A stretch of DNA of 64,000 bases from positions 620,001 through 684,000 of the forward strand of contig NZ_CP064952.1 of the NCBI RefSeq assembly GCF_011038885.2, in the 5' to 3' direction. Shown piece by piece: positions 27,182 through 36,221 of this stretch (position 1 is the stretch's first letter; each line of letters begins with the position of its first letter). The stretch comes from Schaalia sp. ZJ405. Lineage in GTDB: Bacteria > Actinomycetota > Actinomycetes > Actinomycetales > Actinomycetaceae. A program made the position numbers and the translations under genes. The notes under the pieces were generated by a model, which had not been told where the DNA came from, did no database searches, and was given only the letters and a program-made list of their open reading frames with translations.

Positions 27182-28531
27182 TCAGCTGCGCTCAGCAACT
27201 GCGGGTGATTCATTGTTGCGGTACTTCAACAACCACACGAGGAGAGAACCGATAATCACCGCTCCAATGATGAACCAGAGTCCAGAAAGTTTGTTCCCTG
27301 TTGAGGTTTCGAGCGCGCCCATCACCGTGGGTCCAAGGAATCCCCCAACCAGACCACACATGTTCATGAAGGCCACACCGCCTGCCTGAGCCGCGCCGGA
27401 GAAACGCTGCTGTGGGAAGGTGAACAGAATGGACTGGATGACGAACAACTGTGATGCTGCGATGAAGAATCCGCCTACAGCGATCCACATGTTCCCAGCA
27501 GTGGTTGCGGCAATAGTCAATCCGAGGGCGACGAGGAGGAATCCGGCAGATGCCATCATCTTCGATTTCTTCAATCCGACTGCGTACTTTGGTAAGAACC
27601 AAGACCCTAGAGCAGCTGCGATCCACGGAATTGCCGTGATGAGACCGACTTGGAGGCTACTCATTGTTGCATCGTACGAATGAATAATCGTCGGGAGGAA
27701 GTAGGACAGAGAATAGACGGCGATCTGGTGTGTAAAGTAGGCCAGGACCACGACCCAGAGGATCGGGTCACGCAGAACGGGGCCGAGAGCACGCAAATCG
27801 TTGTGCTTGGAACCTTCACCCTGATCTTCAGAATCCAGGATGCGCTGCAACAGAGAACGATCTTCATCGGTGAGCCACTTGGCATTTTGTGGCTTGTCAG
27901 GCAGATAATTCCACACAGCGAATGCCAGAAGAATAGCGGGCAAACCTTCAATGATGAACATCCACTGCCATCCCTCTAGGCCAGCAAAGCCATCCAACTG
28001 AAGCAGAAGACCACCTAACGGGGCACCGACGATGTTGGCAATCGACACCCCCAGCAAGAAGATCCCAATGGCGCGAGCGCGGTAACGTTGAGGGAACCAG
28101 TATGAAATGTACAGAATGATACCGGGGTAGAGGCCGGCTTCGGCGGCACCCAGCAGGATCCGCAGGACGTAGAAGGAAATGTCATTCCACACGATTGCCA
28201 TCAGCATGGAAATCGCGCCCCAGGTGATCATGATTCGCGCGATCCAGAATCGTGCTCCGACTTTGTGAAGGATCAAGTTCGAAGGGATTTCAAGGACGGC
28301 GTAGAACAGAAAGAACAATCCAGCGCCCAGACCATACGATGCTGCTGATAGCCCCACTGAGGCTTCCAACGATTCTTTCGCCATTCCGATATTTGTACGA
28401 TCGACGAAGCTGATGATGTAGACGATCACCAGAAGCGGCATCAGTTTGACGAAGTTCTTCTTCGTGAGGAGATCTAGTTGTGATTGTTCTGAATGAGATA
28501 GAGACAACGACGTTGTTGCCTGTGTACTCAT
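27182..28531 (-). CDS. MFS transporter, anion:cation symporter family
   Basis: 449 residues, 12 hydrophobic segments in two halves of six with a central cytoplasmic loop (about 205-245). A very strong AAAAGGAG precedes ATG 28531. Motifs typical of the ACS family: YIISFVDRTNIGMAK in TM1, the RILLGAAEAGLYPGIILYISYWFPQRYRARAIG stretch, and YLPDKP. Characterised relatives carry organic acids such as tartrate, glucarate, hexuronates and 4-hydroxyphenylacetate. Here it sits between the thiolase and glycerate kinase genes and probably imports the acid they process. Confidence 0.88.
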   Translation of the reverse strand: MSTQATTSLSLSHSEQSQLDLLTKKNFVKLMPLLVIVYIISFVDRTNIGMAKESLEASVGLSAASYGLGAGLFFLFYAVLEIPSNLILHKVGARFWIARIMITWGAISMLMAIVWNDISFYVLRILLGAAEAGLYPGIILYISYWFPQRYRARAIGIFLLGVSIANIVGAPLGGLLLQLDGFAGLEGWQWMFIIEGLPAILLAFAVWNYLPDKPQNAKWLTDEDRSLLQRILDSEDQGEGSKHNDLRALGPVLRDPILWVVVLAYFTHQIAVYSLSYFLPTIIHSYDATMSSLQVGLITAIPWIAAALGSWFLPKYAVGLKKSKMMASAGFLLVALGLTIAATTAGNMWIAVGGFFIAASQLFVIQSILFTFPQQRFSGAAQAGGVAFMNMCGLVGGFLGPTVMGALETSTGNKLSGLWFIIGAVIIGSLLVWLLKYRNNESPAVAERS

Positions 28532-28564
28532 GATTTTCTCCTTTTATACCTTTTACTTCTTTTG

Positions 28565-29740
28565 TCAGAGTGCTTTGAAAATGGCGGCGACACCTTGTCC
28601 ACCGCCGATGCACATGGACACGAGACCAAATTCCTTGCCAGTTCGGCGAAGGTTATACAAGGTCCGCAACGACAGGATCGCTCCCGTTGCCCCCACTGGG
28701 TGACCCAACGCAATTGCGCCACCCAACGGATTCGTTTTGTCCATGTTCAAGTTCTGATCTCGAATTACAGCGAGAGCTTGAGCGGCAAAAGCCTCGTTTA
28801 ATTCGATCCAGTCAATGTCAGCTAAAGACAACCCTGCCTTGTCCAAAGCCCTGGGAATCGCCAATGCTGGAGCAAACCCCATGACCTCAGGGCGCACACC
28901 TGCCTTCGCGAAACTGACCAACTCGCCCAGCGGCTTCAACCCCTCCGCCTGAGCCACAGACTCCGTGGTCATCACCAACATCGCCGCAGCATCATTGATG
29001 CCCGACGAATTGCCGGCAGTCACAGAGCCGCCCTCACGGAACGCTGGACGTAGACGAGCCAATTTCTCACCCGATGTGCCCGGTCGAAGGTGCTCATCCA
29101 CATCGAAAACACGTTCCGTTTTCTTCTCCTTCACCGTCACACCGACGATTTCGGGAGCAAACACACCGCGCTGCTGCGCGTCAGCTGCACGTTGCTGCGA
29201 CAACGCTGCGAACTGATCTTGATCCTCACGGGAAATCCCGAACTGCTGCGCCACATTCTCAGCGGTCACACCCATCGGATACCCGCCGAATGGGTCCGTC
29301 ACCAGTGACAAGGTCCCATCCACCAGCGAATGATTACCCATGCGCCACCCGTGACGAGCGTCAAAGTCCATGAACGGCTGATTCGACATGTTCTCCGAAC
29401 CACCCGCCACCACGAACCGTGAATCACCTGAAAGCAACTCAAAAGCCGCCGACTGTAAGGCCTGCAACCCGGAACCACACAGACGATTCACCGTGAACGC
29501 TGTTGAATCTTCACGGACTCCCGCTTCTAACGCGATTCGCCGAGCCAGGAAAGCGTCCCCACCCACCTGACCGACACAGCCAACAACAACCTCGTCAACA
29601 GTCTCAACGCTGATGCCAGAGCGAGACACGGCCTCGCGCATCGCTGCCGCACCCAACAGGTGATTTGGCGTCGCCGATAACGACCCAGCGAACGTGCCGA
29701 CAGCGGTGCGAGCACCATCAACAATGACTACTTTCTCCAC
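28565..29740 (-). CDS. Thiolase (acetyl-CoA C-acyltransferase)
   Basis: About 391 residues from GTG 29740, preceded by GGGAG; the longer open frame to 29803 overlaps the CoA-transferase gene. Type II biosynthetic-like thiolase: active cysteine in VNRLCGSGLQAL, GGSENMSNQP, the acid-base pair in NEAFAAQAL and GGAIALGHPVGATG, and CIGGGQGVA. Cleaves or forms acetoacetyl-CoA and similar 3-ketoacyl-CoA. Starts 13 bases after the CoA-transferase stop, so the two steps (activation of a 3-keto acid, then thiolysis) are linked. Confidence 0.92.
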   Translation of the reverse strand: MEKVVIVDGARTAVGTFAGSLSATPNHLLGAAAMREAVSRSGISVETVDEVVVGCVGQVGGDAFLARRIALEAGVREDSTAFTVNRLCGSGLQALQSAAFELLSGDSRFVVAGGSENMSNQPFMDFDARHGWRMGNHSLVDGTLSLVTDPFGGYPMGVTAENVAQQFGISREDQDQFAALSQQRAADAQQRGVFAPEIVGVTVKEKKTERVFDVDEHLRPGTSGEKLARLRPAFREGGSVTAGNSSGINDAAAMLVMTTESVAQAEGLKPLGELVSFAKAGVRPEVMGFAPALAIPRALDKAGLSLADIDWIELNEAFAAQALAVIRDQNLNMDKTNPLGGAIALGHPVGATGAILSLRTLYNLRRTGKEFGLVSMCIGGGQGVAAIFKAL

Positions 29741-29753
29741 ACTGAACTCCCGT

Positions 29754-31211
29754 TCACTTGGTGATGACAAGACTGGCCGCTGCGCGCGCTTCATCGTTGT
29801 CATCCACTTCTGCGACCACCCACCCTTGGGGGGTCAACTGCACCAAATAGTGTTCTGTTGCCAGGAACACTTCTTGGCCCTTGGCCAACGCACCTTGTCC
29901 GTTGAAGGTCAACTGATCGACCGCAGGAACCCACTTTGGATGCTTTGAATCAGCGACCATGAGGAAACAAATCCGTTTTGCTCCGTCAACAATGTCCATG
30001 AATCCGCCGCAGCCAATTGCTTTACCGGCGAACGCTGAAACGTTGATGTTGCCCAAACCATCAACCTGGCCGACACCCATGAATGTGATATCCACGCCGC
30101 CACCGTTGTAGAAATCAAACTGCTGAGGGTGGCCAATGATGGCCGCAGGATGCAACGCGCACCCAAAATCCACGACACCCAACGGCACACCGCCATAGGT
30201 GCCTGACTCCACTGTCAATGTCACGCGCGCGATCTGTCCGCTGACTGCGAGCGCGCGACCAATCGAATCCCCTGGCAGGCCCGTGCCCAAGTTGATGATG
30301 TCGCCATCACGAACCAGAGTGGCACCACGCTCACCGATACGCACTCGTGTGTCCTCAAGCTCCGTGGCAAGCAGAGCCTCGCTGAGTTCCTCCGGTGATG
30401 CGTACCCCGTGAGTAGGTCCCAGTTCACTTCCACTGAGGCATTCGTTTGACGGTGATACCGGGCCGGATCCGACGTGACCATCACGTAATCCACGAGGAC
30501 ACCGGGGACTTCGACGTCACGGGCGGGAATCTCCCCCGGTTCCACGACCTCTTTCACCTGAGCGATAACGATGCCGCCGCAGTTATGGACCGCTTGCGCG
30601 ATCGCGAGGTTATCCAAGATGGACACGTCATCCGCGCACGACATGTTCCCATTCGTGTCAATCCGGGTGCCACGGATGATCGCAACATCCAAGGGGAAGG
30701 ACTTATAGAACAGGTACTCTCGTCCGTGAACGGTTGTCACCTCAACGTATTCATCCGGTTGAGTGGCCTTCTGAGCAGACTCGTTAATACGTCCGCCCCC
30801 GTGACGAGGATCGACAAAGGTTCCCAAGCCAACGGTTGATAACTGCCCCGGACGGCCCGCAGCGATCGTGCGATAGAGCGTGGAAATCTGTCCCTGCGGC
30901 AGGCAGATCGCCTCGACCTCGTCAGCGCCGAGGACGTTGGCCATCGGAGGGTTGAGCCCCCAATGGGGACCCACGACCCGTTTGAGGAGCTTGGGGTGGG
31001 CTAGGCGAGCTAACCCGTCCACACGATTCGACTGCCCCGCCGCGTGAACGAAAGTCAGCTCATTCGGTGAGCCTTTCTCCAGGAATGACTTCTCGATCTG
31101 GGCGTATATCTCGTCGGCAACCCCCATCATTGTGAAGCCGTTGCCCACAACCGTTGCGCCGTTGGGAATTAAGCTGGCGACGTCGGAGGGTTCAATGCGT
31201 TGAAAACTCAT
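29754..31211 (-). CDS. Fused-subunit 3-ketoacid/acyl CoA-transferase
   Basis: 485 residues combining alpha and beta parts of a type I CoA-transferase (YdiF/acetate-CoA transferase class). The N-terminal GATVVGNGFTMMGVADEI and the C-terminal catalytic glutamate in TVESGTYGGVP are visible, as is NLGTGLPG. Somewhat shorter than the ~520 residues usual for this class. Moves CoA from a donor thioester to a short-chain or 3-keto acid. Its ATG overlaps the SDR stop codon in ATGA, indicating tight coupling. Confidence 0.88.
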   Translation of the reverse strand: MSFQRIEPSDVASLIPNGATVVGNGFTMMGVADEIYAQIEKSFLEKGSPNELTFVHAAGQSNRVDGLARLAHPKLLKRVVGPHWGLNPPMANVLGADEVEAICLPQGQISTLYRTIAAGRPGQLSTVGLGTFVDPRHGGGRINESAQKATQPDEYVEVTTVHGREYLFYKSFPLDVAIIRGTRIDTNGNMSCADDVSILDNLAIAQAVHNCGGIVIAQVKEVVEPGEIPARDVEVPGVLVDYVMVTSDPARYHRQTNASVEVNWDLLTGYASPEELSEALLATELEDTRVRIGERGATLVRDGDIINLGTGLPGDSIGRALAVSGQIARVTLTVESGTYGGVPLGVVDFGCALHPAAIIGHPQQFDFYNGGGVDITFMGVGQVDGLGNINVSAFAGKAIGCGGFMDIVDGAKRICFLMVADSKHPKWVPAVDQLTFNGQGALAKGQEVFLATEHYLVQLTPQGWVVAEVDDNDEARAAASLVITK

Positions 31212-31969
31212 AGCTTGTAGCCACCGCCAATGTTGATGACTTCACCGGTCAGGTACGCCGCATCGTCCGACACCAGGAACGCCACCAGGTTCGCCACGTC
31301 TTGAGGGGTGCCAGCGCGACGCAGCGGCACTTTCGCGACCTGCTCTTCATATAGGTTGTCAAAACCTGCGCGTGAAGGAACATCCTTGAGTGCGCTGGTC
31401 ATGGCGGTCTCAATGAAGCCGGGGCAAATGGCGTTCGCCGTGACACCTCTGAACGCCAACTCCTTCGAGATGGAGCGTGTCAACGACACCACGCCGCCTT
31501 TTGCGGCCGCGTAATTTGTTTGTCCGATGTTGCCCATCCACGAGGCCGAGGCGACGTTGCAGATCCGCCCGTATCCGCGTTCGCGCATGTGCGTGCCCAC
31601 GGCGCGGCAGAAATAAAACACCGCCGACAGGTCCACTGCGATGACGGAGTCCCACATGTCGTCCGTCATCTTGTGGAGCATCCCATCACGGTTAATGCCC
31701 GCGTTATTGACCAGGATGTCTACCTTGCCGAACGTTGAGATTACGTCGGCGACGGCCTCGTCAACGGACTGTCTGCTGGACACGTCTAAGGCGACTCCCA
31801 CGGACTTTCCTGCGCATTGGGCGGCGGTTTCCTGCGCGGCCTCGCCGTTAATGTCGACGACGACAACGGTTGCCCCACGCTCAGCTAGTGTGAGCGCGAT
31901 TCCGCGACCGATCCCCTGGGATGCGCCCGTGACAATTGCGACCCGATCCTTTAGTTGACTACTTGACAC
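31208..31969 (-). CDS. SDR-family 3-oxoacyl/3-hydroxyacyl reductase (FabG/PhaB-like)
   Basis: About 253 residues from GTG 31969 with GGAAAGGA upstream; the open frame extends to 32080 but that part overlaps the regulator gene. Classical short-chain dehydrogenase: TGASQGIGRG cofactor loop, NNAG (ILVNNAGINRDGML), catalytic Ser in NVASASWMG, and YAAAKGG. The C-terminus YLTGEVINIGGGYKL is typical of FabG and acetoacetyl-CoA reductases. With CoA-transferase and thiolase genes following, a role in 3-hydroxyacid oxidation is more likely than fatty acid synthesis. Confidence 0.88.
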   Translation of the reverse strand: MSSSQLKDRVAIVTGASQGIGRGIALTLAERGATVVVVDINGEAAQETAAQCAGKSVGVALDVSSRQSVDEAVADVISTFGKVDILVNNAGINRDGMLHKMTDDMWDSVIAVDLSAVFYFCRAVGTHMRERGYGRICNVASASWMGNIGQTNYAAAKGGVVSLTRSISKELAFRGVTANAICPGFIETAMTSALKDVPSRAGFDNLYEEQVAKVPLRRAGTPQDVANLVAFLVSDDAAYLTGEVINIGGGYKL

Positions 31970-33020
31970 TGAGTTTTTCCTTTCCAGGTGTGCATCGGCA
32001 CGATGTCCCGATGCGAAGGTGGTAATGACAAATGACGTCACGTACCGGCGAACGCTTGTTATTGAGAAGATCCGCCACATACTCCACGGCCTTTTGAGCC
32101 ATTTCCTCTAGCGGCTGCACCACCGTTGTTAACTGTGTTGACACCGACCCCACCAGGTTCAGTCCGTCAAACCCCGTGATCGCGACATCGCGGGGCACAC
32201 GGATGCCGTGATCAGCGAAATACTGAATGACTCCGAACGCAATCGCGTCCGACCCGCATACGACAACTTCGGGAAGCGACGCCCCACACGTCAGGAGGTA
32301 CTCTGCGGCTCGCAGCCCGCCGTCGGTCCCCAAGGTTGTGCGAACAATCCAGTGGCGAGGCACGAAAATCCCGTTCTCCACCAAACCGTCTAAATACCCC
32401 GAGTAACGCTCATTCGACGCTGAGGAGCGGCGAGGCCCCATGACCAGCGCAATGTCTCGATACCCGTGGTCCACCAAGTGAAGCACCATGTCACGGGCAG
32501 CCGAACGATTGTCGATGCCGACGAAAGGTGCACGTACCGTAGGGATTTTGCGGGACACTTGAACATAGGGAAGACCCGACTGGTGAAGCTCTTGAACAAC
32601 CGTGGCGTCACCGTCTTGCGTGGCCGTCAAAATGATGCCGTCAACGTTGTGGTTCGCCATTGCGCGGACCGTTGTGAGCAATTCCGCGGGTTCGTCACCC
32701 GTGTGAGCGAGGTAGGAGTCGAAGCCGTGCGATCGTGCTTCACGCGAGATGACGACCCCAAGCTCGTGGTAGTACGGGTTGCGTAAGTCCGCCAGAACAA
32801 CACCGATCAACGGGGTTGTGGTGGTCTCCGTTGTTGCCTGCGTGGGAATGGGTATTCCGAGTTCTTGGGCAACGTGAAGGATCCGCGCACGCACTGGCGC
32901 GGACACACCGGGTTTCCCATTGAGTGCGTACGACACCGACGCGCGGGAGACTCCGACGATTCGGGCGACTTCCGCGGCAGTTGCCTCCTGAGGGGCAGAC
33001 TCCTGCTGGTGATCGTTCAC
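31959..33020 (-). CDS. LacI-family transcriptional regulator
   Basis: About 353 residues from GTG 33020 (AGGAAG upstream); ATG 33077 is the alternative, so the start is uncertain. The helix-turn-helix reads ATAAEVARIVGVSRASVSYALNGKPGVSAPVRARI. The sugar-binding-like domain follows with IGVVLADLRNPYYHELG, FVGIDNRSAARDMVLHLVDHGYRDIALV and DVAITGFDG. First gene of the reverse-strand catabolic operon, overlapping the SDR gene by 11 bases. A CAACGTTA site upstream (33111-33118) and a better palindrome at 24150-24161 may be its operators. Confidence 0.88.
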   Translation of the reverse strand: MNDHQQESAPQEATAAEVARIVGVSRASVSYALNGKPGVSAPVRARILHVAQELGIPIPTQATTETTTTPLIGVVLADLRNPYYHELGVVISREARSHGFDSYLAHTGDEPAELLTTVRAMANHNVDGIILTATQDGDATVVQELHQSGLPYVQVSRKIPTVRAPFVGIDNRSAARDMVLHLVDHGYRDIALVMGPRRSSASNERYSGYLDGLVENGIFVPRHWIVRTTLGTDGGLRAAEYLLTCGASLPEVVVCGSDAIAFGVIQYFADHGIRVPRDVAITGFDGLNLVGSVSTQLTTVVQPLEEMAQKAVEYVADLLNNKRSPVRDVICHYHLRIGTSCRCTPGKEKLSVK

Positions 33021-33174
33021 TGGCGGTTCACTTCCTTGTAATACCGACGCCTCCAACTCGACTGTGAGCTGTGGCATGCATGTACTTTGACAGCAGGTGC
33101 AAATGTTAAGCAACGTTAAGTAGGGGATGAATCACCCGTGTGTTGAAAAGTTCGAGGATTCGGGGATTCAAGTG

Positions 33175-33184
33175 GCGAGGACGA
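33175..33184 (+). repeat. GCGAGGACGA variant in lacI-recO gap
   Basis: One-base variant of the ACGAGGACGA motif, in a non-coding gap. Confidence 0.5.
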
Positions 33185-33318
33185 GGTTCACCGCATGAGG
33201 TACCCCTCATTGAACAATCCCGGCATGATGGTGCAAGAACCGCGTCAAACAGCGTCGTTGCCACGGAAGTTGCCGAGCGTGAGACACCGGTGACGATCGG
33301 TGCGACAATTACCCGGTG

Positions 33319-34053
33319 ATGAGGACCTACCGAGACGAAGCGGTCGTGCTGCGCACCCACAAGCTGGGTGAAGCTGACCGAATCGTCTGGTTATTAACGT
33401 CGGATCACGGGCAGGTGCGGGCCGTGGCGAAGGGCGTGCGGCGTACCTCCTCCAAGTTTGGGGCACGGCTCGAACCATTCAGCGTGATCGACGTTCAACT
33501 CCACAAGGGACGCAGCCTCGACACCGTGACACAGGTCGAAACAATCACCTCTCACGGCGATGCCATTGCCGCAGACTACGACCTTTTTTCCGCCGCCTCG
33601 GTCATCGTTGAAACCGCCGAACGCGTGACAGCGGACCAGGATGACGCCACACACTCACAGTACCTCCTGCTCGTCGGAGCGCTCTTTGCGTTAGCGCATC
33701 GGCGTCACGACCCGCGACTGGTCCTCAACTCCTACATGCTTCGTGCGCTTGCCATCGCCGGATGGGCACCCTCATGCTTTGACTGCGCAGTCTGTGGTGC
33801 ACGAGGTCCCCACGGAAGTTTTTCAATTCCCGAGGGCGGCGCGGTCTGCGACACCTGTCGCCCCGTTGGTGCGGCATCGCCCTCACCGGATGCAATGAAA
33901 CTGCTCGGTGACCTCCTGTCGGGTGATTGGCAAAGCGCCGATAGCGCCCAGCGCTATGCCTACGGTGAAGTTCACGCGCTCGTGTCCTCCTACGCTCAGT
34001 GGCATCTTGAACGTCGGCTCAAATCCCTTCGTGTCTTTGAGAGGAGCCACTAG
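33319..34053 (+). CDS. recO: DNA repair protein RecO
   Basis: About 244 residues. ATG 33319 gives the usual MRTYRDEAVVLRTHKLGEADRI; GTG 33316 is adjacent. Neither has a clear ribosome-binding site, so the message may be leaderless. The N-terminal OB fold (about 1-80), helical middle and zinc-binding segment CAVCGARG...CDTCRP are as in RecO. Loads RecA on SSB-coated single strands in the RecFOR pathway. Overlaps uppS by one base (TAGTG), the conserved actinobacterial pair. Confidence 0.93.
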   Translation: MRTYRDEAVVLRTHKLGEADRIVWLLTSDHGQVRAVAKGVRRTSSKFGARLEPFSVIDVQLHKGRSLDTVTQVETITSHGDAIAADYDLFSAASVIVETAERVTADQDDATHSQYLLLVGALFALAHRRHDPRLVLNSYMLRALAIAGWAPSCFDCAVCGARGPHGSFSIPEGGAVCDTCRPVGAASPSPDAMKLLGDLLSGDWQSADSAQRYAYGEVHALVSSYAQWHLERRLKSLRVFERSH

Positions 34054-34925
34054 TGGAAAAAGCAGCGTCGTCCTCGTTCATAGGACACGATGGTGAAGTG
34101 AAGACGCCGATGGAACGCGCCCCCGAGGACCCGTGGGCGCCGGTGCTTGGACCGGGACAATGGCATCGCGAGGCACCGATTTTTGGTGTCGGGGAAGTGC
34201 CTGCGCACGTCGCGCTGGTCATGGACGGCAACGGCAGGTGGGCGAACGAACGGTCACTGCCGCGCACCGAGGGACACCGGGCGGGTGAATACGCACTCAT
34301 GGACACCATCGCCGGAGCCATCGACGCGGGCGTGCGCTACCTGTCGGTGTACACGTTCTCCACGGAAAACTGGAAGAGATCACCCGCTGAAGTGCGTTTC
34401 ATCATGAGTTATGCAACCGATGTTCTGCGCCGGCGCACCGGGCAACTCAAGGACTGGGGTGTCCACGTTCGTTGGAGTGGTCGGCGACCTAAGCTGTGGA
34501 AATCCGTGATCCATGCCCTCGAAAGGGCCGAGGACGAAACGCATGACAACACGACGCTTGATCTGGTGATGTGTGTGAATTACGGGGGGCGTGCGGAGAT
34601 TGCCGATGCCGCCCGGACCTTGGCGCAGGACGTTACCGATGGGAAAATGTCGCCCCGTGGCATCACGGAGAAATCCTTTGCTCGTGCGCTTTACCTGCCT
34701 GATGTGCCCGATGTTGACCTGATGATCCGAACATCGGGGGAGCAGCGGATCTCGAATTACCTTCTGTGGCAACTTGCCTATGCGGAACTCATGTTTACGC
34801 CCACGCCGTGGCCCGCGTTTGACCGTGAACAGCTGTGGGATTGCCTCCTGGAGTACGCCGGACGTGACCGACGCTTCGGGGGTGCGCGTGACCGCGTGGA
34901 CGAGTCCGGGGATGCGATTCACTGA
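34053..34925 (+). CDS. uppS: Isoprenyl (polyprenyl) diphosphate synthase, cis type
   Basis: 290 residues from GTG 34053, GAGGAG upstream. Undecaprenyl-diphosphate synthase family: HVALVMDGNGRWA with the catalytic Asp, the substrate loop RTEGHRAGEYA, VYTFSTENWKRSP, and the C-terminal DLMIRTSGEQRISNYLLWQLAYAEL. Makes the lipid carrier for peptidoglycan precursors. The first ~45 residues are a poorly conserved extension that carries an ACGAGGACGA motif on the reverse strand, read as ASSSF. Confidence 0.95.
   Translation: MEKAASSSFIGHDGEVKTPMERAPEDPWAPVLGPGQWHREAPIFGVGEVPAHVALVMDGNGRWANERSLPRTEGHRAGEYALMDTIAGAIDAGVRYLSVYTFSTENWKRSPAEVRFIMSYATDVLRRRTGQLKDWGVHVRWSGRRPKLWKSVIHALERAEDETHDNTTLDLVMCVNYGGRAEIADAARTLAQDVTDGKMSPRGITEKSFARALYLPDVPDVDLMIRTSGEQRISNYLLWQLAYAELMFTPTPWPAFDREQLWDCLLEYAGRDRRFGGARDRVDESGDAIH
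34068..34077 (-). repeat. ACGAGGACGA motif in uppS N-terminal extension
   Basis: Exact copy with extended ATGAACGAGGACGA, opposite to the gene, encoding SSSF in the variable extension. Confidence 0.7.
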
Positions 34926-34980
34926 AAGGTTTCCGGCTCGTTTACTTGGGGTGCATCTGACTGAAACGATCTGGTAGCGC

Positions 34981-35055
34981 TGTCAGATAACACGCCGAAT
35001 ATAGAGGTTTTTGGCCGAGACGTGTGGACGTTTGTCGCCCACAGTGTCAGATAAC
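34981..35055 (+). repeat. Direct repeat pair TGTCAGATAAC upstream of a membrane protein gene
   Basis: Two exact 11-base copies, 34981-34991 and 35045-35055, 64 bases apart, in the gap before the gene at 35148. They may be regulatory sites for that gene. Confidence 0.45.
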
Positions 35056-35147
35056 TTCTCGGGCGAAGGTAGATCAGTAGCATTGGGCCGTTAGGACTCT
35101 CGTCCCATTTGGGGGAGTAGTCGAGTCGCATGACGACAGGAGAAAGC

Positions 35148-35666
35148 ATGCATCCGGAATGGGCTTCATCGGGAATTCGGCTGATCATTTTCTTGTTCTT
35201 TGTAGTCTTTATCCGAGCTCAGGGAACGTATTGGCTCGGGCGCGCAACCGCGCAAGGAGCTCTGTCAGGTTCAGGCCGCGATGGCTTGCGCGGGAAAATC
35301 GCCGCCTGGTTCAACGGCCCTATTCCTCGAAAAGGCGCGGATCTACTGGAGAAATGGGGACTGATCCTCATCCCCCTATGCTTCCTCACCGTTGGAGTCC
35401 AAACCGCAGTTAACGCAGGTTCTGGAGTTGTTCGCTTGAAGTGGCGGACCTACACGCTGTGCATGATTCCCGGATGCATCGCCTGGGCGTTTCTCTACGG
35501 ATTCGGGATGCTTGCCGTATGGATGTCGATTCTTGCAGCGATCGCAGGATCGTGGTGGGGATGGGCAGGAATACTCACAGTGCTCTCCATCATCGCTGCC
35601 ATCGTCGTGGTTAGGCGCAGACGTTCTCGTCCCCTGGAAGCTCCGGTACAGGCGCAAAATAGCTGA
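35148..35666 (+). CDS. Small DedA/VTT-like membrane protein
   Basis: 172 residues from ATG 35148, chosen for AGGAG six bases upstream; ATG 35130 is 13 bases from its nearest site. About four hydrophobic segments. The order GTYWLGR, a polar helix with LLEKWGLILIPLCFLTVGVQTAVNAGSG and a following W-containing membrane segment resembles the core of DedA/VTT proteins (lipid scramblase-like), but the first membrane segment is short and the conserved FIPGVR arginine motif is not evident. Function unproven. Basic RRRRSR tail at the C-terminus. Confidence 0.7.
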   Translation: MHPEWASSGIRLIIFLFFVVFIRAQGTYWLGRATAQGALSGSGRDGLRGKIAAWFNGPIPRKGADLLEKWGLILIPLCFLTVGVQTAVNAGSGVVRLKWRTYTLCMIPGCIAWAFLYGFGMLAVWMSILAAIAGSWWGWAGILTVLSIIAAIVVVRRRRSRPLEAPVQAQNS

Positions 35667-35750
35667 CCGGTAAGGGAAGAGAAGCGGCGCGTATCTCAGG
35701 GAGACTGGTGTTCCCACTGATAGGGATGCGCGCCGAGGGCGCGCTGCGGA

Positions 35751-36221
35751 TTAGTTCTGCATCTTCTGGCAGTTGCCGCACACGCCAAAAAGTTCCATCG
35801 AATGCGACACCTGTGTGAATCCGTGTGATCGAGCGACGTCGTCGACCCAGGTTTCAATTTCTGACTGGCTGATCTCCTCGGTGTGACCGCATATGCGGCA
35901 CACGAGGTGATGATGGTGGTCTGCGGTCCTGCATCGACGGAAAAGAGCTTCGCCCTCGTCAGTGCGGAGAACATCGACCTGGTGAGCGTCGACCAAGGCC
36001 TGGATATTGCGGTAGACCGTGGCCAAACCGACTTTGTGACCCGAGCGGATGAGATCGTCGTAGATCTGCTGCGCACTACGGAAGTCATCGATGCGCCCGA
36101 GCTGTTCCCACACGGCGAGGCGTTGCTTCGTCATGCGCTGGGTTGACCCACCCGCAGTCGCAGATGCGCGGGCGGAGTGAGTTGCCTCCGATAGGGGATC
36201 ATGATGGTGATGTGTGGTCAT
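35751..36221 (-). CDS. zur: Zinc uptake regulator Zur (Fur family)
   Basis: 156 residues. The N-terminus is His-rich (MTTHHHHDP). Winged helix with LATVYRNIQALVD, then the metal-binding segment HHHHLVCRICGHTEEI and the second CxxC (GVCGNC) near the end, giving the structural zinc site of Fur proteins. Position as last gene of znuACB with a 4-base overlap argues for Zur rather than an iron or manganese sensor. Expected to repress the znu operon when zinc is plentiful, through the palindrome at 39149. Confidence 0.88.
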   Translation of the reverse strand: MTTHHHHDPLSEATHSARASATAGGSTQRMTKQRLAVWEQLGRIDDFRSAQQIYDDLIRSGHKVGLATVYRNIQALVDAHQVDVLRTDEGEALFRRCRTADHHHHLVCRICGHTEEISQSEIETWVDDVARSHGFTQVSHSMELFGVCGNCQKMQN

